Source: DASZKW01 sp035552775 (lineage in GTDB: Bacteria; Actinomycetota; Acidimicrobiia; Acidimicrobiales; Palsa-688). Taken from it: a stretch of DNA of 34,139 nucleotides. Numbering within the stretch: position 1 is the first letter of the stretch; every line of letters begins with the position of its first letter. The position numbers and the translations under genes were made by a program. Under the pieces are notes generated by a model. It was not told where the DNA came from. It was given only the letters and a program-made list of their open reading frames with translations, and searched no databases. The DNA lies in the NCBI GenBank assembly GCA_035552775.1, contig DASZKW010000053.1, positions 1-34,139 of the forward strand, in the 5' to 3' direction. This document shows positions 6,589-14,032 of this stretch, piece by piece.

Positions 6589-7515
6589 GTGGCTCGCATC
6601 GACGTCAAGCGTCACTTCGACCACGGCGAGGTCGAGGCGGTTCAGGCCCTGCTCGACGCGGCCGCCACGGCCGACGCCCATCCCGCCCTCGATGAGCACG
6701 CGTGGCTCGACCTGGTCCAGGGGGGTCGAGAGGGATTCGCAGGGCTGGTGGCGTGGGACCCCGGCCACGACCACCCTGTCGGCTATGCCCAGGTGAGCCG
6801 GGGGGAGGACAGCTGGGCCCTGGAGTTCGTCGTGGACCCCCACCACAGGGTGCCGGGCAGCACCATCGCCTTGGACCTCGTGCTCGCCGCAGCCGAGGTC
6901 ATCAGGGGCGAGGGAGGCGGCCACCTGCACCTGTGGGTGAGCCAGCCCCGGCCCGAACACGACCGGGTGGCCGCCGCCATCGGCCTGCACCCGGGCCGGA
7001 TCCTGTACCAGATGCGCCGCCCGCTCCCGGTGGAGGAGCGCCTTCGGGGTGAAGCCGCAGGGGTGGCACCACTGGAGACGAGGCCTTTCGTCCCTGGCGT
7101 GGACGAGGAGGCGTGGCTGGAGGTCAACAACCGGGCGTTCCAATGGCACCCCGAGCAGGGCGGCTGGGACCTCGACACCATCAAGGGGCGCGAGGGCCAG
7201 CCGTGGTTCGACCCGTCGGGTTTCCTGGTCCACAGCGAGGGCGGCCGCATGGCCGGGTTCTGCTGGACCAAGATCCACACGGACCACGATCCCCCACTCG
7301 GTGAGATCTACGTGATCGCCGTCGATCCCGACTTCGCCGGCCGGGGCCTGGGTCGGCGCCTGGTACTGGCGGGGCTCGACCACCTATGGAACGCCGGGAT
7401 GGCCACGGCGATGCTGTACGTGGACGCCGCCAACTCCCCCGCGGTCAAGCTCTACATCGACCTGGGCTTCGTGGTAAACCACATCGACCAGGCCTACGTC
7501 GGCGACCTGAGCTGA
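6589..7515 (+). CDS. mshD: Mycothiol synthase MshD
   Basis: MshD acetylates Cys-GlcN-Ins with acetyl-CoA, the last step of mycothiol synthesis, in the cytoplasm. The 308-residue protein consists of two tandem GNAT domains, as in the mycobacterial enzyme. The C-terminal, active one shows the family signatures EEAWLEVNNRAFQWHPEQGG, PWFDPSGFLV, GFCWTKIH and the acetyl-CoA loop AVDPDFAGRGLGRRL followed by ANSPAVKLYIDLGF. The start GTG at 6589 (VARIDVKRHF) was chosen over upstream in-frame codons because those lie inside nth. The gene is good evidence for an actinobacterium, the group that makes mycothiol. Confidence 0.95.
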   Translation: MARIDVKRHFDHGEVEAVQALLDAAATADAHPALDEHAWLDLVQGGREGFAGLVAWDPGHDHPVGYAQVSRGEDSWALEFVVDPHHRVPGSTIALDLVLAAAEVIRGEGGGHLHLWVSQPRPEHDRVAAAIGLHPGRILYQMRRPLPVEERLRGEAAGVAPLETRPFVPGVDEEAWLEVNNRAFQWHPEQGGWDLDTIKGREGQPWFDPSGFLVHSEGGRMAGFCWTKIHTDHDPPLGEIYVIAVDPDFAGRGLGRRLVLAGLDHLWNAGMATAMLYVDAANSPAVKLYIDLGFVVNHIDQAYVGDLS

Positions 7516-7584
7516 CGGCCGGCGCGCCGCCAGCCAGCTGCCGGCGCGGCCAGCATGGCCGCGGTCGAGCAGGCCCGGCGGCGA

Positions 7585-7590
7585 TAGCCT
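7585..7590 (+). promoter_or_regulatory. Candidate leaderless -10 box for rlmN
   Basis: TAGCCT lies exactly six bases before the GTG start of rlmN. This is the TANNNT-N6-start arrangement of leaderless actinobacterial messages. Confidence 0.45.
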
Positions 7591-7596
7591 CCGGGG

Positions 7597-8652
7597 GTGC
7601 CGGGCGCGTTTGACCTCACGGCCGAGGACCTGCGCCGGCTCCTCGCCGGCGAACCCCCTTACCGGGTTCGCCAGGTGTGGCGGGCGTTGCACGCCGGGCT
7701 GAGGCCCGCGGACATGACCGACGTGCCCAGGGCGTTGCGAACCCGCCTCGAAGTCGAGCTTCCCGCCTCGCTCGCCGAAGTCCACCGGAGCGTCGCCGAC
7801 GACGGACAGACGGTCAAGTGGCTGTGGGCCCTGTCCGGCGGCGCCCGGATCGAAACCGTTCTGATGCACTACCCGGGCCGGTCGACGGTATGCGTGTCGA
7901 GCCAGGCCGGGTGCGCGATGGGGTGCCAGTTCTGCGCCACCGGCCAGGCCGGTTTCACCCGCCAGCTGACCACCGGTGAGATCGTCGAGCAGGTGGTCGC
8001 GGCGCGCCGCGACGCCGCGTCTGGTGGAGGCCGGCGGGTGTCCAACGTGGTGTTCATGGGCATGGGCGAGCCCCTGGCCAACTACGACCGGGTATGGGGC
8101 GCCATCCGGCGGCTGCACGGCGAGCTGGGCCTCTCGGCCCGCCATATCACGGTGTCGACAGTGGGGCTGGTGCCGGGGATCCGCCGTCTCGCGGGCGAGG
8201 ACCTGCCGGTCAACCTGGCCGTATCGCTCCACGCCGCCAACGACACCCTGCGCGACGAGTTGGTACCCATCAACCGCCGTTACCCGCTCGGGGCGGTAAT
8301 AGGGGCGTGCCAGGCCTACGTGGAGGCAAAGGGGCGCCGCCTGAGCTTCGAGTGGGCGGTCATCGATGGCGTCAACGATCGGCCCTCCGACGCGCGCGAG
8401 CTTGCCGCCCTGGCCCGCCCGCTCGGTGCGCACGTCAACCTGATCCCTCTCAACCCGACTCCGGGCTACCGGGTACGGGGCGCGCCCCCGGGGCGCGTCA
8501 GGGAACTCCGTGACGCGCTTGGCGGCCTCGGGGTCAACGCCACGGTGCGCGCCAACCGCGGCACCGACATCGCGGCAGCATGCGGTCAGTTGGCGGCGAC
8601 CGCCGCCGGGGCGACGCCGGCCGGGGTGCGCCTCGGCGAGGCCCGCGGCTGA
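7597..8652 (+). CDS. rlmN: 23S rRNA (adenine-C2)-methyltransferase RlmN
   Basis: This radical SAM enzyme methylates C2 of A2503 in 23S rRNA, and in some bacteria A37 of tRNAs. The cluster motif CAMGCQFC is intact, and the SAM-binding GMGEPL and the segment SLHAANDTLRDELVPINR are present. The C-terminal TVRANRGTDIAAACGQL carries the second essential cysteine (ACGQL), which forms the methyl-Cys/protein adduct; the other is the Cys of CGQL-type endings in the family. Length (351 residues) is normal. It starts with a GTG 81 nt after mshD, apparently from its own promoter. Confidence 0.96.
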   Translation: MPGAFDLTAEDLRRLLAGEPPYRVRQVWRALHAGLRPADMTDVPRALRTRLEVELPASLAEVHRSVADDGQTVKWLWALSGGARIETVLMHYPGRSTVCVSSQAGCAMGCQFCATGQAGFTRQLTTGEIVEQVVAARRDAASGGGRRVSNVVFMGMGEPLANYDRVWGAIRRLHGELGLSARHITVSTVGLVPGIRRLAGEDLPVNLAVSLHAANDTLRDELVPINRRYPLGAVIGACQAYVEAKGRRLSFEWAVIDGVNDRPSDARELAALARPLGAHVNLIPLNPTPGYRVRGAPPGRVRELRDALGGLGVNATVRANRGTDIAAACGQLAATAAGATPAGVRLGEARG

Positions 8653-8682
8653 CACCCACGTCAGCGGTGCAACACTGGCGTC

Positions 8683-9009
8683 ATGCCCGCCAGCCGTTGG
8701 CTCGACCGCACCCAGCCTCAGACGCTGATGATCGCCACGATCCTGCTGTACCTGAACGCCGTCCTCGGGTTGATCGACGGCGAGATGCTCGCGCTCGTAC
8801 CCCTCGGAGCCCTGTTGGTGGTCAGCCAGGGTGTCGCCGGCTGGGGGATCGCCAACCAGAAGAAGTGGGCCTACTGGCTGGGCATAGCGGCCGTCGTTGC
8901 CACCATCTTCGTGACCTTCGACATCGTCAACCTGATATTCCAGGTCGCCCTGGTGGCGCTGCTGATCCATCCCCAGAGCCGCGAGTACAAGCGCACCTGG
9001 TTCCGCTGA
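8683..9009 (+). CDS. Small multi-pass membrane protein of unknown function
   Basis: The 108-residue protein has about four hydrophobic segments: residues 15-32, 36-55, 63-80 and 83-95. A short cytoplasm-like tail SREYKRTWFR ends the protein. The repeated W/G-rich stretch GWGIANQKKWAYWLGI is reminiscent of small uncharacterised actinobacterial membrane proteins, but no family was recognised with confidence. It begins 31 nt after rlmN on the same strand and may be cotranscribed. AACACT six bases before the ATG is a weak match to a leaderless -10 box. Confidence 0.75.
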   Translation: MPASRWLDRTQPQTLMIATILLYLNAVLGLIDGEMLALVPLGALLVVSQGVAGWGIANQKKWAYWLGIAAVVATIFVTFDIVNLIFQVALVALLIHPQSREYKRTWFR

Positions 9010-9100
9010 CGGCGCCGGCCGCCGGTCCCCACCCTGCCAGGAGCGCCCGTCCGACGCTCAGTCCCCGGTAGGGCGCCGCAGCCGCTAGACCGGCGTTGAG

Positions 9101-9826
9101 ATGGCTTCCCGCTCCCGAGGTGCGCCCATGGTGGCCGACGATCCGCTTCCCCAGGGCGACGCCAAGGTTCGCGCCGTGCGAGGGATGTTCGACGCGATCG
9201 CTCCCCGCTACGACGTGGTCAACCGGTTGATGACCTTCGGCCTCGACCGCTCATGGAGGCGGGCGGCGGTCGCGTCGCTCACCTTGGGTCCCGGCGACCG
9301 CGTCGTGGACGTGGCGTGCGGTACCGGCGACCTGTGCCGCGAGCTAGCCGGCGCCGGGTACGTCCCTATCGGGATCGACCTGTCGTCGGGGATGCTGCAC
9401 CACGCCCGCACGACAGCCCCGCTCGTCCATGGCGACGCCCTGGCCATGCCGTTCGACGCCACCTCGCTCGACGGAGCGGTCAGCGGCTTCGCCCTGAGAA
9501 ACTTCGTGGCCCTGGATGGCCTGTTCGTCGAGCTGGCCCGGGTGGTGCGTCCTGGTGGGCGGATCGCCCTCCTGGACGTCTCCCAACCGACCAACCCGCT
9601 CCTCCGGGCCGGGCACCGGGTGTGGTTCGAGCAGGCCGTGCCGCGAATCGGCGCCGCCCTGTCCGACCCCGCCGCCTACCGCTACCTCCCCCGCTCCGTC
9701 GCCTACCTTCCGCCGGCCGCCACGCTGGTCGCTCAGCTGCGCGCAGCCGGGTGGACAGCGGTGGAGCGCCGTGTCCTGTCGGGGGGCATCACACAGCTGT
9801 TCACCGCCACCAGGCGGTCAGCGTGA
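9101..9826 (+). CDS. menG: Demethylmenaquinone methyltransferase
   Basis: This SAM-dependent class I methyltransferase of the UbiE/MenG family carries out the last methylation of menaquinone. The N-terminal VRGMFDAIAPRYDVVNRLMT and the SAM motif VVDVACGTGDLCREL are classical family signatures. LDGAVSGFALRNF and RVVRPGGRIALLDVSQP follow as expected. The end VLSGGITQLFTATR also fits MenG. Two starts are possible: ATG 9101 and ATG 9128 (MVADDPL); the longer form is given. The stop overlaps the GTG of menF (GTGA), so the two are translationally coupled, which supports the MenG rather than UbiE role. Confidence 0.94.
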   Translation: MASRSRGAPMVADDPLPQGDAKVRAVRGMFDAIAPRYDVVNRLMTFGLDRSWRRAAVASLTLGPGDRVVDVACGTGDLCRELAGAGYVPIGIDLSSGMLHHARTTAPLVHGDALAMPFDATSLDGAVSGFALRNFVALDGLFVELARVVRPGGRIALLDVSQPTNPLLRAGHRVWFEQAVPRIGAALSDPAAYRYLPRSVAYLPPAATLVAQLRAAGWTAVERRVLSGGITQLFTATRRSA

Positions 9827-11151
9827 CCTCGTCACGGACAGCGACCGCAACCGGGGGTCCCTCGGCAATCCGGGCTCGCAAGTTGGTCGCCCGCACGGTC
9901 GAGCTTCCCGGTGTCCCCGACCTGATCGCCATCGGCGGTCGCCCCGGGGGGACGCTGTGGCAACACGATGACCGCGGCCTGGCCGGCGTCGGGACGGCCC
10001 TGCACATCCGCCTGCCTCGTGGTCTCGACGGTGACGAGGACGTGCGGACGGTGCTCGACTCCCTGCAGGCGCTTTCCATCGACGACCCCGTGGGCCTGCC
10101 GGGCTGCGGTCCGGTGGTCCTCGGCGCCCTGCCCTTCGACCGCTCGGCGCCAACGGGTCTGGTGGTGCCGCGCTGGATCGTCGGCCGGCGCGGGGCCACT
10201 TCGTGGCTGACGTCGATCGCCCCCGCCGACCAGGTCCACGACGATCCCCTGGGTGTGCTGCGTGCCCTGGAGTCGGGGGGCCCGGCAGGGGAGCCACCAG
10301 ACGGCTTCTCCCTGACGCCGGCCATGTCCCACGGCGACTGGCGCCACCTCGTCGCCGACGCGGTGGCCACCATCCGCGCCGGCGCGTTGGCCAAGGTGGT
10401 GCTCACCCGCAAGGTTGACGTGACCGCCAACCGGCCCTTCGTGATCCCCGACGTACTCGCGCGGCTGGCGGCCCTGTACCCGGTGTGCATGGTCTTCCAT
10501 GCGGACGGCTTCGTCGGTGCCAGTCCCGAGCTGCTCGTCGAGCGCCTCGGCGAACGCGTTCGCTCGTACCCTTTGGCTGGCACCGTCGCCCGTAGCGGCG
10601 ACGTCACCGCCGACCAGCGCCTCGTCGACGCCTTGATCGCCTCGACCAAGGATCGTAGCGAGCACCGCTTCGTGGTGGACGCCCTCACCCGAGCCCTGGA
10701 ACCGTTGTGCGCCGAACTCGACGTACCCGACCACCCCGAGGTGCTTGCTTTGCGCAACGTGTCCCACCTGGCGACGCCGATCTCCGGGCGCCTCCTCGCC
10801 GGCGGGCCCCCGGGCAACGGCCACGGGCCGCCTCCCGCGCCGTCCGCTCTTGATCTGGTGGCCCGGGTGCAACCCACGCCGGCGGTGGCCGGGACCCCCA
10901 CTGCGGCGGCGATCGCATACCTGCAGCGGGTGGAGGGATTCGACAGGGGCACCTTCGCAGGGCCGGTCGGCTGGATGGACCACCGGGGCGACGGCGCGTG
11001 GGCCATCGGGATCCGCTCCGCTCACGTGTCGGCTGCCGGCGCCAGCATGTACGCGGGCGTAGGTGTCGTCGCCGACTCCGACCCCGTGGCCGAGTTGGCT
11101 GAGACTCAGCTCAAGCTGCAAGCCCTACTCGCCGCGCTCGTCCGACCCTGA
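9823..11151 (+). CDS. menF: Isochorismate synthase (menaquinone-type)
   Basis: This member of the chorismate-utilising enzyme family turns chorismate into isochorismate, the entry to menaquinone synthesis. The family core is visible: AGALAKVVLTRKVDVTA, CMVFHADGFVGASPELLVER, the YPLAGTVARS loop, the DRSEHRFVVDALTRALEP helix and the C-terminal FAGPVGWMDHRGDGAWAIGI with YAGVGVVADSDPVAELAETQLK. The frame is open far upstream over menG, but the GTG at 9823 overlapping the menG stop gives a 442-residue enzyme of the expected size. A Gly/Pro-rich insert (GGPPGNGHGPPPAPS) precedes the PTPAVAGTP active-site segment. A salicylate or EntC-type synthase is less likely given the coupling to menG and the menD/menH neighbours. 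Confidence 0.92.
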   Translation: MTSSRTATATGGPSAIRARKLVARTVELPGVPDLIAIGGRPGGTLWQHDDRGLAGVGTALHIRLPRGLDGDEDVRTVLDSLQALSIDDPVGLPGCGPVVLGALPFDRSAPTGLVVPRWIVGRRGATSWLTSIAPADQVHDDPLGVLRALESGGPAGEPPDGFSLTPAMSHGDWRHLVADAVATIRAGALAKVVLTRKVDVTANRPFVIPDVLARLAALYPVCMVFHADGFVGASPELLVERLGERVRSYPLAGTVARSGDVTADQRLVDALIASTKDRSEHRFVVDALTRALEPLCAELDVPDHPEVLALRNVSHLATPISGRLLAGGPPGNGHGPPPAPSALDLVARVQPTPAVAGTPTAAAIAYLQRVEGFDRGTFAGPVGWMDHRGDGAWAIGIRSAHVSAAGASMYAGVGVVADSDPVAELAETQLKLQALLAALVRP

Positions 11152-11158
11152 AAGGGCT

Positions 11159-11821
11159 TCAGCTCACCGCTTCGACCTCGACGGCGGCTGCTTCGTCGGC
11201 CAACGCCAGCAGTTCGGCCGAGATCCCCCGCTTGGGCGTGATCACGTCGTCCACGATGCCGTAATCGCGCGCCTCCGCGGCGGTCATGAAGTAGTCCCGG
11301 TCGATGTCGTGCTCAACCTGGTCCAGTGGGCGCCCGGAGTGGAACGAGATGATCTGGGCCATCCGCTTGGTGGTGGCCAACACCTCGCGAAGATGGATCT
11401 CCATGTCGCGCGGCGCCCCGCGCGCTCCCGCCGACCCCTGGTGGATCATGATCTTGGCGTTCGGGGTGGCCAGCCGCTTGCCCGGCGCGCCACCGCAGAG
11501 GATCATCGCCGCCGCCGACATGCCCATGCCCACGCAAACGGTTGAAACCTCCGAGCGGACGTGCTGCATCACGTCGTAGATGGCCATGCCGGCGTAGGAC
11601 AGGCCACCGGGCGAATTGATGTAGAGGTAGATGTCCTTGTCCGGGTCCGCCGAATCGAGGTACAGGATCTCGGCGACCAAGAGGTTGGCGATGTGATCGT
11701 CGACCTCTTGGCCGAGGAAGACGATGCGCTCCTTGAGCAGGAGGGAGTAGATGTCGAAGGCGCGGTCGCCTCGGGCGGAGGAGTCGACGACGGTGGGTAT
11801 GAGGGACTGGTGGACAGCCAT
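11159..11821 (-). CDS. clpP: ATP-dependent Clp protease proteolytic subunit ClpP
   Basis: ClpP is the serine peptidase that forms the double heptameric chamber fed by ClpX or ClpC. The catalytic triad is complete: Ser102 in VGMGMSAAAMIL, His127 in NAKIMIHQ and Asp176 in IDRDYFMTAAEA. The substrate-binding INSPGGLSYAGMAIYD is present. The serine loop reads GMGMSAAA rather than the common GMAASMGA, a variant I associate with some Acidimicrobiia and Chloroflexota ClpPs. ATG 11821 (MAVHQSLIPTVV) was preferred to the start three codons upstream. It converges on menF with a 7-nt gap, and no clpX is adjacent, so it may not be the only ClpP of the cell. It shares a short palindromic promoter with a divergent XRE regulator. 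Confidence 0.95.
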   Translation of the reverse strand: MAVHQSLIPTVVDSSARGDRAFDIYSLLLKERIVFLGQEVDDHIANLLVAEILYLDSADPDKDIYLYINSPGGLSYAGMAIYDVMQHVRSEVSTVCVGMGMSAAAMILCGGAPGKRLATPNAKIMIHQGSAGARGAPRDMEIHLREVLATTKRMAQIISFHSGRPLDQVEHDIDRDYFMTAAEARDYGIVDDVITPKRGISAELLALADEAAAVEVEAVS

Positions 11822-11838
11822 GGGACACAACCTATCCT

Positions 11839-11851
11839 ATATCTGAGATAT
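11839..11851. promoter_or_regulatory. 13-bp palindrome, candidate operator between clpP and the XRE gene
   Basis: ATATCTGAGATAT is a perfect dyad around a central base. It lies in the 43-bp gap between the divergent clpP and XRE genes and is clearly AT-rich against its surroundings. It overlaps the candidate -10 boxes of both directions. The obvious hypothesis is that the adjacent XRE protein binds it. It does not resemble the ClgR site (GTTCGC-type) known to control clp genes in other actinobacteria. Confidence 0.5.
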
Positions 11852-11855
11852 CATA
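11850..11855 (-). promoter_or_regulatory. Candidate -10 box for clpP
   Basis: TATGAT on the minus strand is close to the consensus. It sits 28 nt before the clpP ATG, leaving a leader of about 21 nt with a purine-rich AGGATAGG. On the plus strand the overlapping TATCAT (11849-11854) could serve the XRE gene, 10 nt from its ATG. No clear -35 hexamer is seen for either. Confidence 0.4.
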
Positions 11856-11864
11856 CTTGACGTA

Positions 11865-12146
11865 ATGGACGAGCGAGGTAGTAACGAACGGCGCCACGAG
11901 CCGGCGTTCCCGGGGTTCAAGCAGATGGCCGAGCGCCGGCGCTTCCTGGCGTCGGAACTCGTCGCCCGGCGGCTGGACTTGGGGCTGTCCCAGACCCAGG
12001 TGGCCGCTCGCATGGGCACGTCGCAGTCAGCGGTCGCCAGGTTGGAATCGGGGGATGCCGATGTCTTGCTCTCCACCCTGGATCGATACGCCGCCGCCGT
12101 CGACCAGCGGCTCGACTGGCGCCTGATGGGCCCCAGCGGTGACTGA
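11865..12146 (+). CDS. XRE-family helix-turn-helix regulator
   Basis: This 93-residue DNA-binding protein has a Cro/C1-type HTH. The HTH occupies about residues 27-75: FLASELVARRLDLGLSQTQVA, then the recognition helix TSQSAVARLESGDADV, then LSTLDRYAAAVDQRL. The short N-terminus is charged and there is no ligand or protease domain. It is transcribed divergently from clpP and its last codons overlap the following ClpP-like gene by 8 nt, so the two are one translational unit. It likely represses its own operon and perhaps clpP through the palindrome at 11839. Single-domain XRE proteins of this size are also typical antitoxins, but no toxin is linked here. Confidence 0.9.
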   Translation: MDERGSNERRHEPAFPGFKQMAERRRFLASELVARRLDLGLSQTQVAARMGTSQSAVARLESGDADVLLSTLDRYAAAVDQRLDWRLMGPSGD

Positions 12147-12798
12147 CCGCATCGGGTACGGCCCGAGCGGGGAGCGCGGCCCGAGCGGCCCCTCGAGCGG
12201 AGAGCGCGGCCCGGCGTGGCTGTCGTGGGTCCGGGGCCAGTTGCTCGAACGCCGCATCGTGTTGCTCAGAGGCGACCTGGACGAAAGCCTCGCGGGCGAG
12301 GTGGCGGCATCCCTGATGATGCTCGACGCCACCGGGGACGGGGCCGTCGACCTGCAGGTGGACAGCGCCGGCGGGTCCCTCGAGGCCGCCTTCACGGTCA
12401 TCGACACCATCGAGGCCCTTGGTGTGGCCGTGCATGCCACGTGCGTGGGGCGCGCCGAGGGCAGCGCGGTCGGCGTTATCGCCGCGTCCGGGCGGCGCTC
12501 CGCGGCCCCCCACGGTCGGTTCCGTCTTGTCGAGCCGACGTCGACCGTGGGTGGAACCGCCGGCGACATCGAGCGCTGGGCCGAGCACCGCCGCGGCCAG
12601 TTCGCCCGCTTCGTGGACGTCCTGGCCCGGGCCACTGGGCGCCCCCAGGAACACATCGAGGCCGACATCAGCGCCGGCCGGTGGCTGAGCGCGGCCGAAG
12701 CGGTCGAGTACCGCTTGGTCGACCGCCTCTGGGAACCCAGGAGTGAGCGCCGGGCGCCGCCCCCCGACGGCCCACGCTTTGGATACGGGCCCCACTAG
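12139..12798 (+). CDS. ClpP-like protein lacking catalytic His and Asp (predicted pseudo-protease)
   Basis: The 219-residue protein has the ClpP/crotonase-like fold: RRIVLLRGDLDESLAGEVAA, then DLQVDSAGGSLEAAFTVID, then CVGRAEGSAVGVIAASG, ending with WLSAAEAVEYRLVDRLW. Aligned on the Pro-x-x-Arg strand, the nucleophile is kept (Ser109), but the catalytic His of IMIHQ is Val131 (GRFRLVEP) and the catalytic Asp is Gly180 (SAGRWLSAAE). The Ser loop also has one extra residue. It should therefore be inactive or very weak on its own, by analogy with ClpR-type subunits. The N-terminal 25 residues are a low-complexity GERGPSG repeat. The GTG start overlaps the XRE gene by 8 nt. It could assemble with ClpP into mixed rings or act as a scaffold; this is inference. 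Confidence 0.85.
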   Translation: MTDRIGYGPSGERGPSGPSSGERGPAWLSWVRGQLLERRIVLLRGDLDESLAGEVAASLMMLDATGDGAVDLQVDSAGGSLEAAFTVIDTIEALGVAVHATCVGRAEGSAVGVIAASGRRSAAPHGRFRLVEPTSTVGGTAGDIERWAEHRRGQFARFVDVLARATGRPQEHIEADISAGRWLSAAEAVEYRLVDRLWEPRSERRAPPPDGPRFGYGPH

Positions 12799-13118
12799 AA
12801 CCAGTCCGCGCATGTGCCTGACGGCGGGCAACGACACCGTTCAAAAGGGCAAGCGCCAACCACGCAGCGGCGTGACTCGGCCCCGAATTGTACTTTGGTA
12901 TGGACTCGGCCCCTCACCCTTGACCGACAGTTGGCAGGTAGCGGTTCACCACGGTCGGCTACTTCGACATCTACTCGGACATCAATCCGTCGTCGGGCAA
13001 GACCAACAAGGGCCTGCCTTACTCGGGTCTGACATATGGCGGCGGTCCGGACTTTGCATTCTTCGCCAACCTGCAGCTCGGAGGCTTCTGTCCGACCACC
13101 TCGCCCGCGTTCGCGGGC

Positions 13119-14000
13119 GTGGCTATGAAATACCGATTCCTCTACGACGACGGAGCAGGTGCGCTCGCTGTCACCGGCAGCCTGGTCAGCCCGGTCGAGG
13201 CCGGGACCCGCCTCGTCGACTGGCCCGAGAACGTCGCCGGTGTCGCCGGCGCCGGCCTGGTAGGAACATTCCAGACGGTGATGATCGCCGGAGCCACGAC
13301 ACCCGATCCCACGCCGCCGGCACCGGGCGCACCGTGGTTCGGACCTGGCGCCCACGTCATCACGCCCGATGCCGACGGCTGGGTGGCGGTCGACCCGAAC
13401 GCCATCGGAGGAGGCTTCCAAACGCTCATGGGCTTCGATACGTCCGAGGTGGTACCTTCCGGTGGCGGCCCCCTGGACGCCGACGGGCTGTACGCGCCTC
13501 ACCCGGGCGTGCCGGCGGGGACCGCCGTACCGGCTGGCAACGAGCGGGCGGGTGCTGACCTGTCGATCACGTTCGAAGCCACCCGCGTGGCGCTCAGCAG
13601 CGCCGACTACACCAACGGCCTCGCCAAGATCCACATCAACAACTGGGACGAGGTCAACGAACTGTGGTTCCTCGAGTTCGGAACCGACTGCTGCACGCCG
13701 ATCGACGCGACCCTGTCGGTGGAGTTCACCGTCGACCACGAAGAGATGGACTCCGGCGCGTGGTCTCTGGGCATCACCAGCTGCAGCCCATCGGCGCCTG
13801 GCAACATCACCCCGACTCCTTCCGACCCGGGGGTGACGTTGACCCCCCGGGGTATTTCGGGGACCATCGTCGAGGACACGAGTTCCTGGTCGTCGTGCTC
13901 CTACACGGCCACTCTCACCACCCGACCGGGGCTCACGACCGGCCTCAATGACCGGGGAGCGATTCCCGACAGCCTGACCTTCTGCATCTGCGGCCACTGA
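13119..14000 (+). CDS. 5'-truncated extracellular-type protein of unknown function
   Basis: This Gly-, Asp- and Pro-rich beta-type protein starts at an internal-looking GTG. The same frame is open back to a TAG at 12939 and upstream of 13119 reads like good protein: VGYFDIYSDINPSSG, then LPYSGLTYGGGPDFAFF, then LQLGGFCPTTSPAFAGVAM. There is no ATG, GTG or TTG in that stretch. The protein has nine or so cysteines (FCPTT, DCCTPID, SSCSYT, TSCSPS, FCICGH) and a Pro-rich linker PDPTPPAPGAPW, as in secreted proteins, but no signal peptide remains. I recognise no family. The likely reading is a gene that lost its 5' end at or near 12942, or a frameshift just upstream. Expression from the 13119 GTG would yield a 293-residue cytoplasmic fragment. 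Confidence 0.6.
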   Translation: MAMKYRFLYDDGAGALAVTGSLVSPVEAGTRLVDWPENVAGVAGAGLVGTFQTVMIAGATTPDPTPPAPGAPWFGPGAHVITPDADGWVAVDPNAIGGGFQTLMGFDTSEVVPSGGGPLDADGLYAPHPGVPAGTAVPAGNERAGADLSITFEATRVALSSADYTNGLAKIHINNWDEVNELWFLEFGTDCCTPIDATLSVEFTVDHEEMDSGAWSLGITSCSPSAPGNITPTPSDPGVTLTPRGISGTIVEDTSSWSSCSYTATLTTRPGLTTGLNDRGAIPDSLTFCICGH

Positions 14001-14002
14001 AG

Positions 14003-14027
14003 GCCGGGCTGAGCACCCGAGCCCGGC
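14003..14027. terminator. Bidirectional terminator-like hairpin
   Basis: GCCGGGCT and AGCCCGGC form a perfect 8-bp stem with a 9-nt loop between the convergent ends of the truncated protein gene and menD. No T-run follows on either strand, so it fits the T-less terminators common in high-GC bacteria. Confidence 0.55.
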
Positions 14028-14032
14028 AGAAG

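Noticed and set aside
9253..9822. Long upstream extension of the menF reading frame
   Set aside because: It lies over menG in another frame and has the Arg/Pro-rich composition of a GC-rich shadow frame; the GTGA overlap with menG gives a natural start.
11839..11851. ClgR binding site at the clpP promoter
   Set aside because: The ClgR site is a GC-containing GTTCGC-type dyad; the palindrome here is ATATCT/AGATAT.
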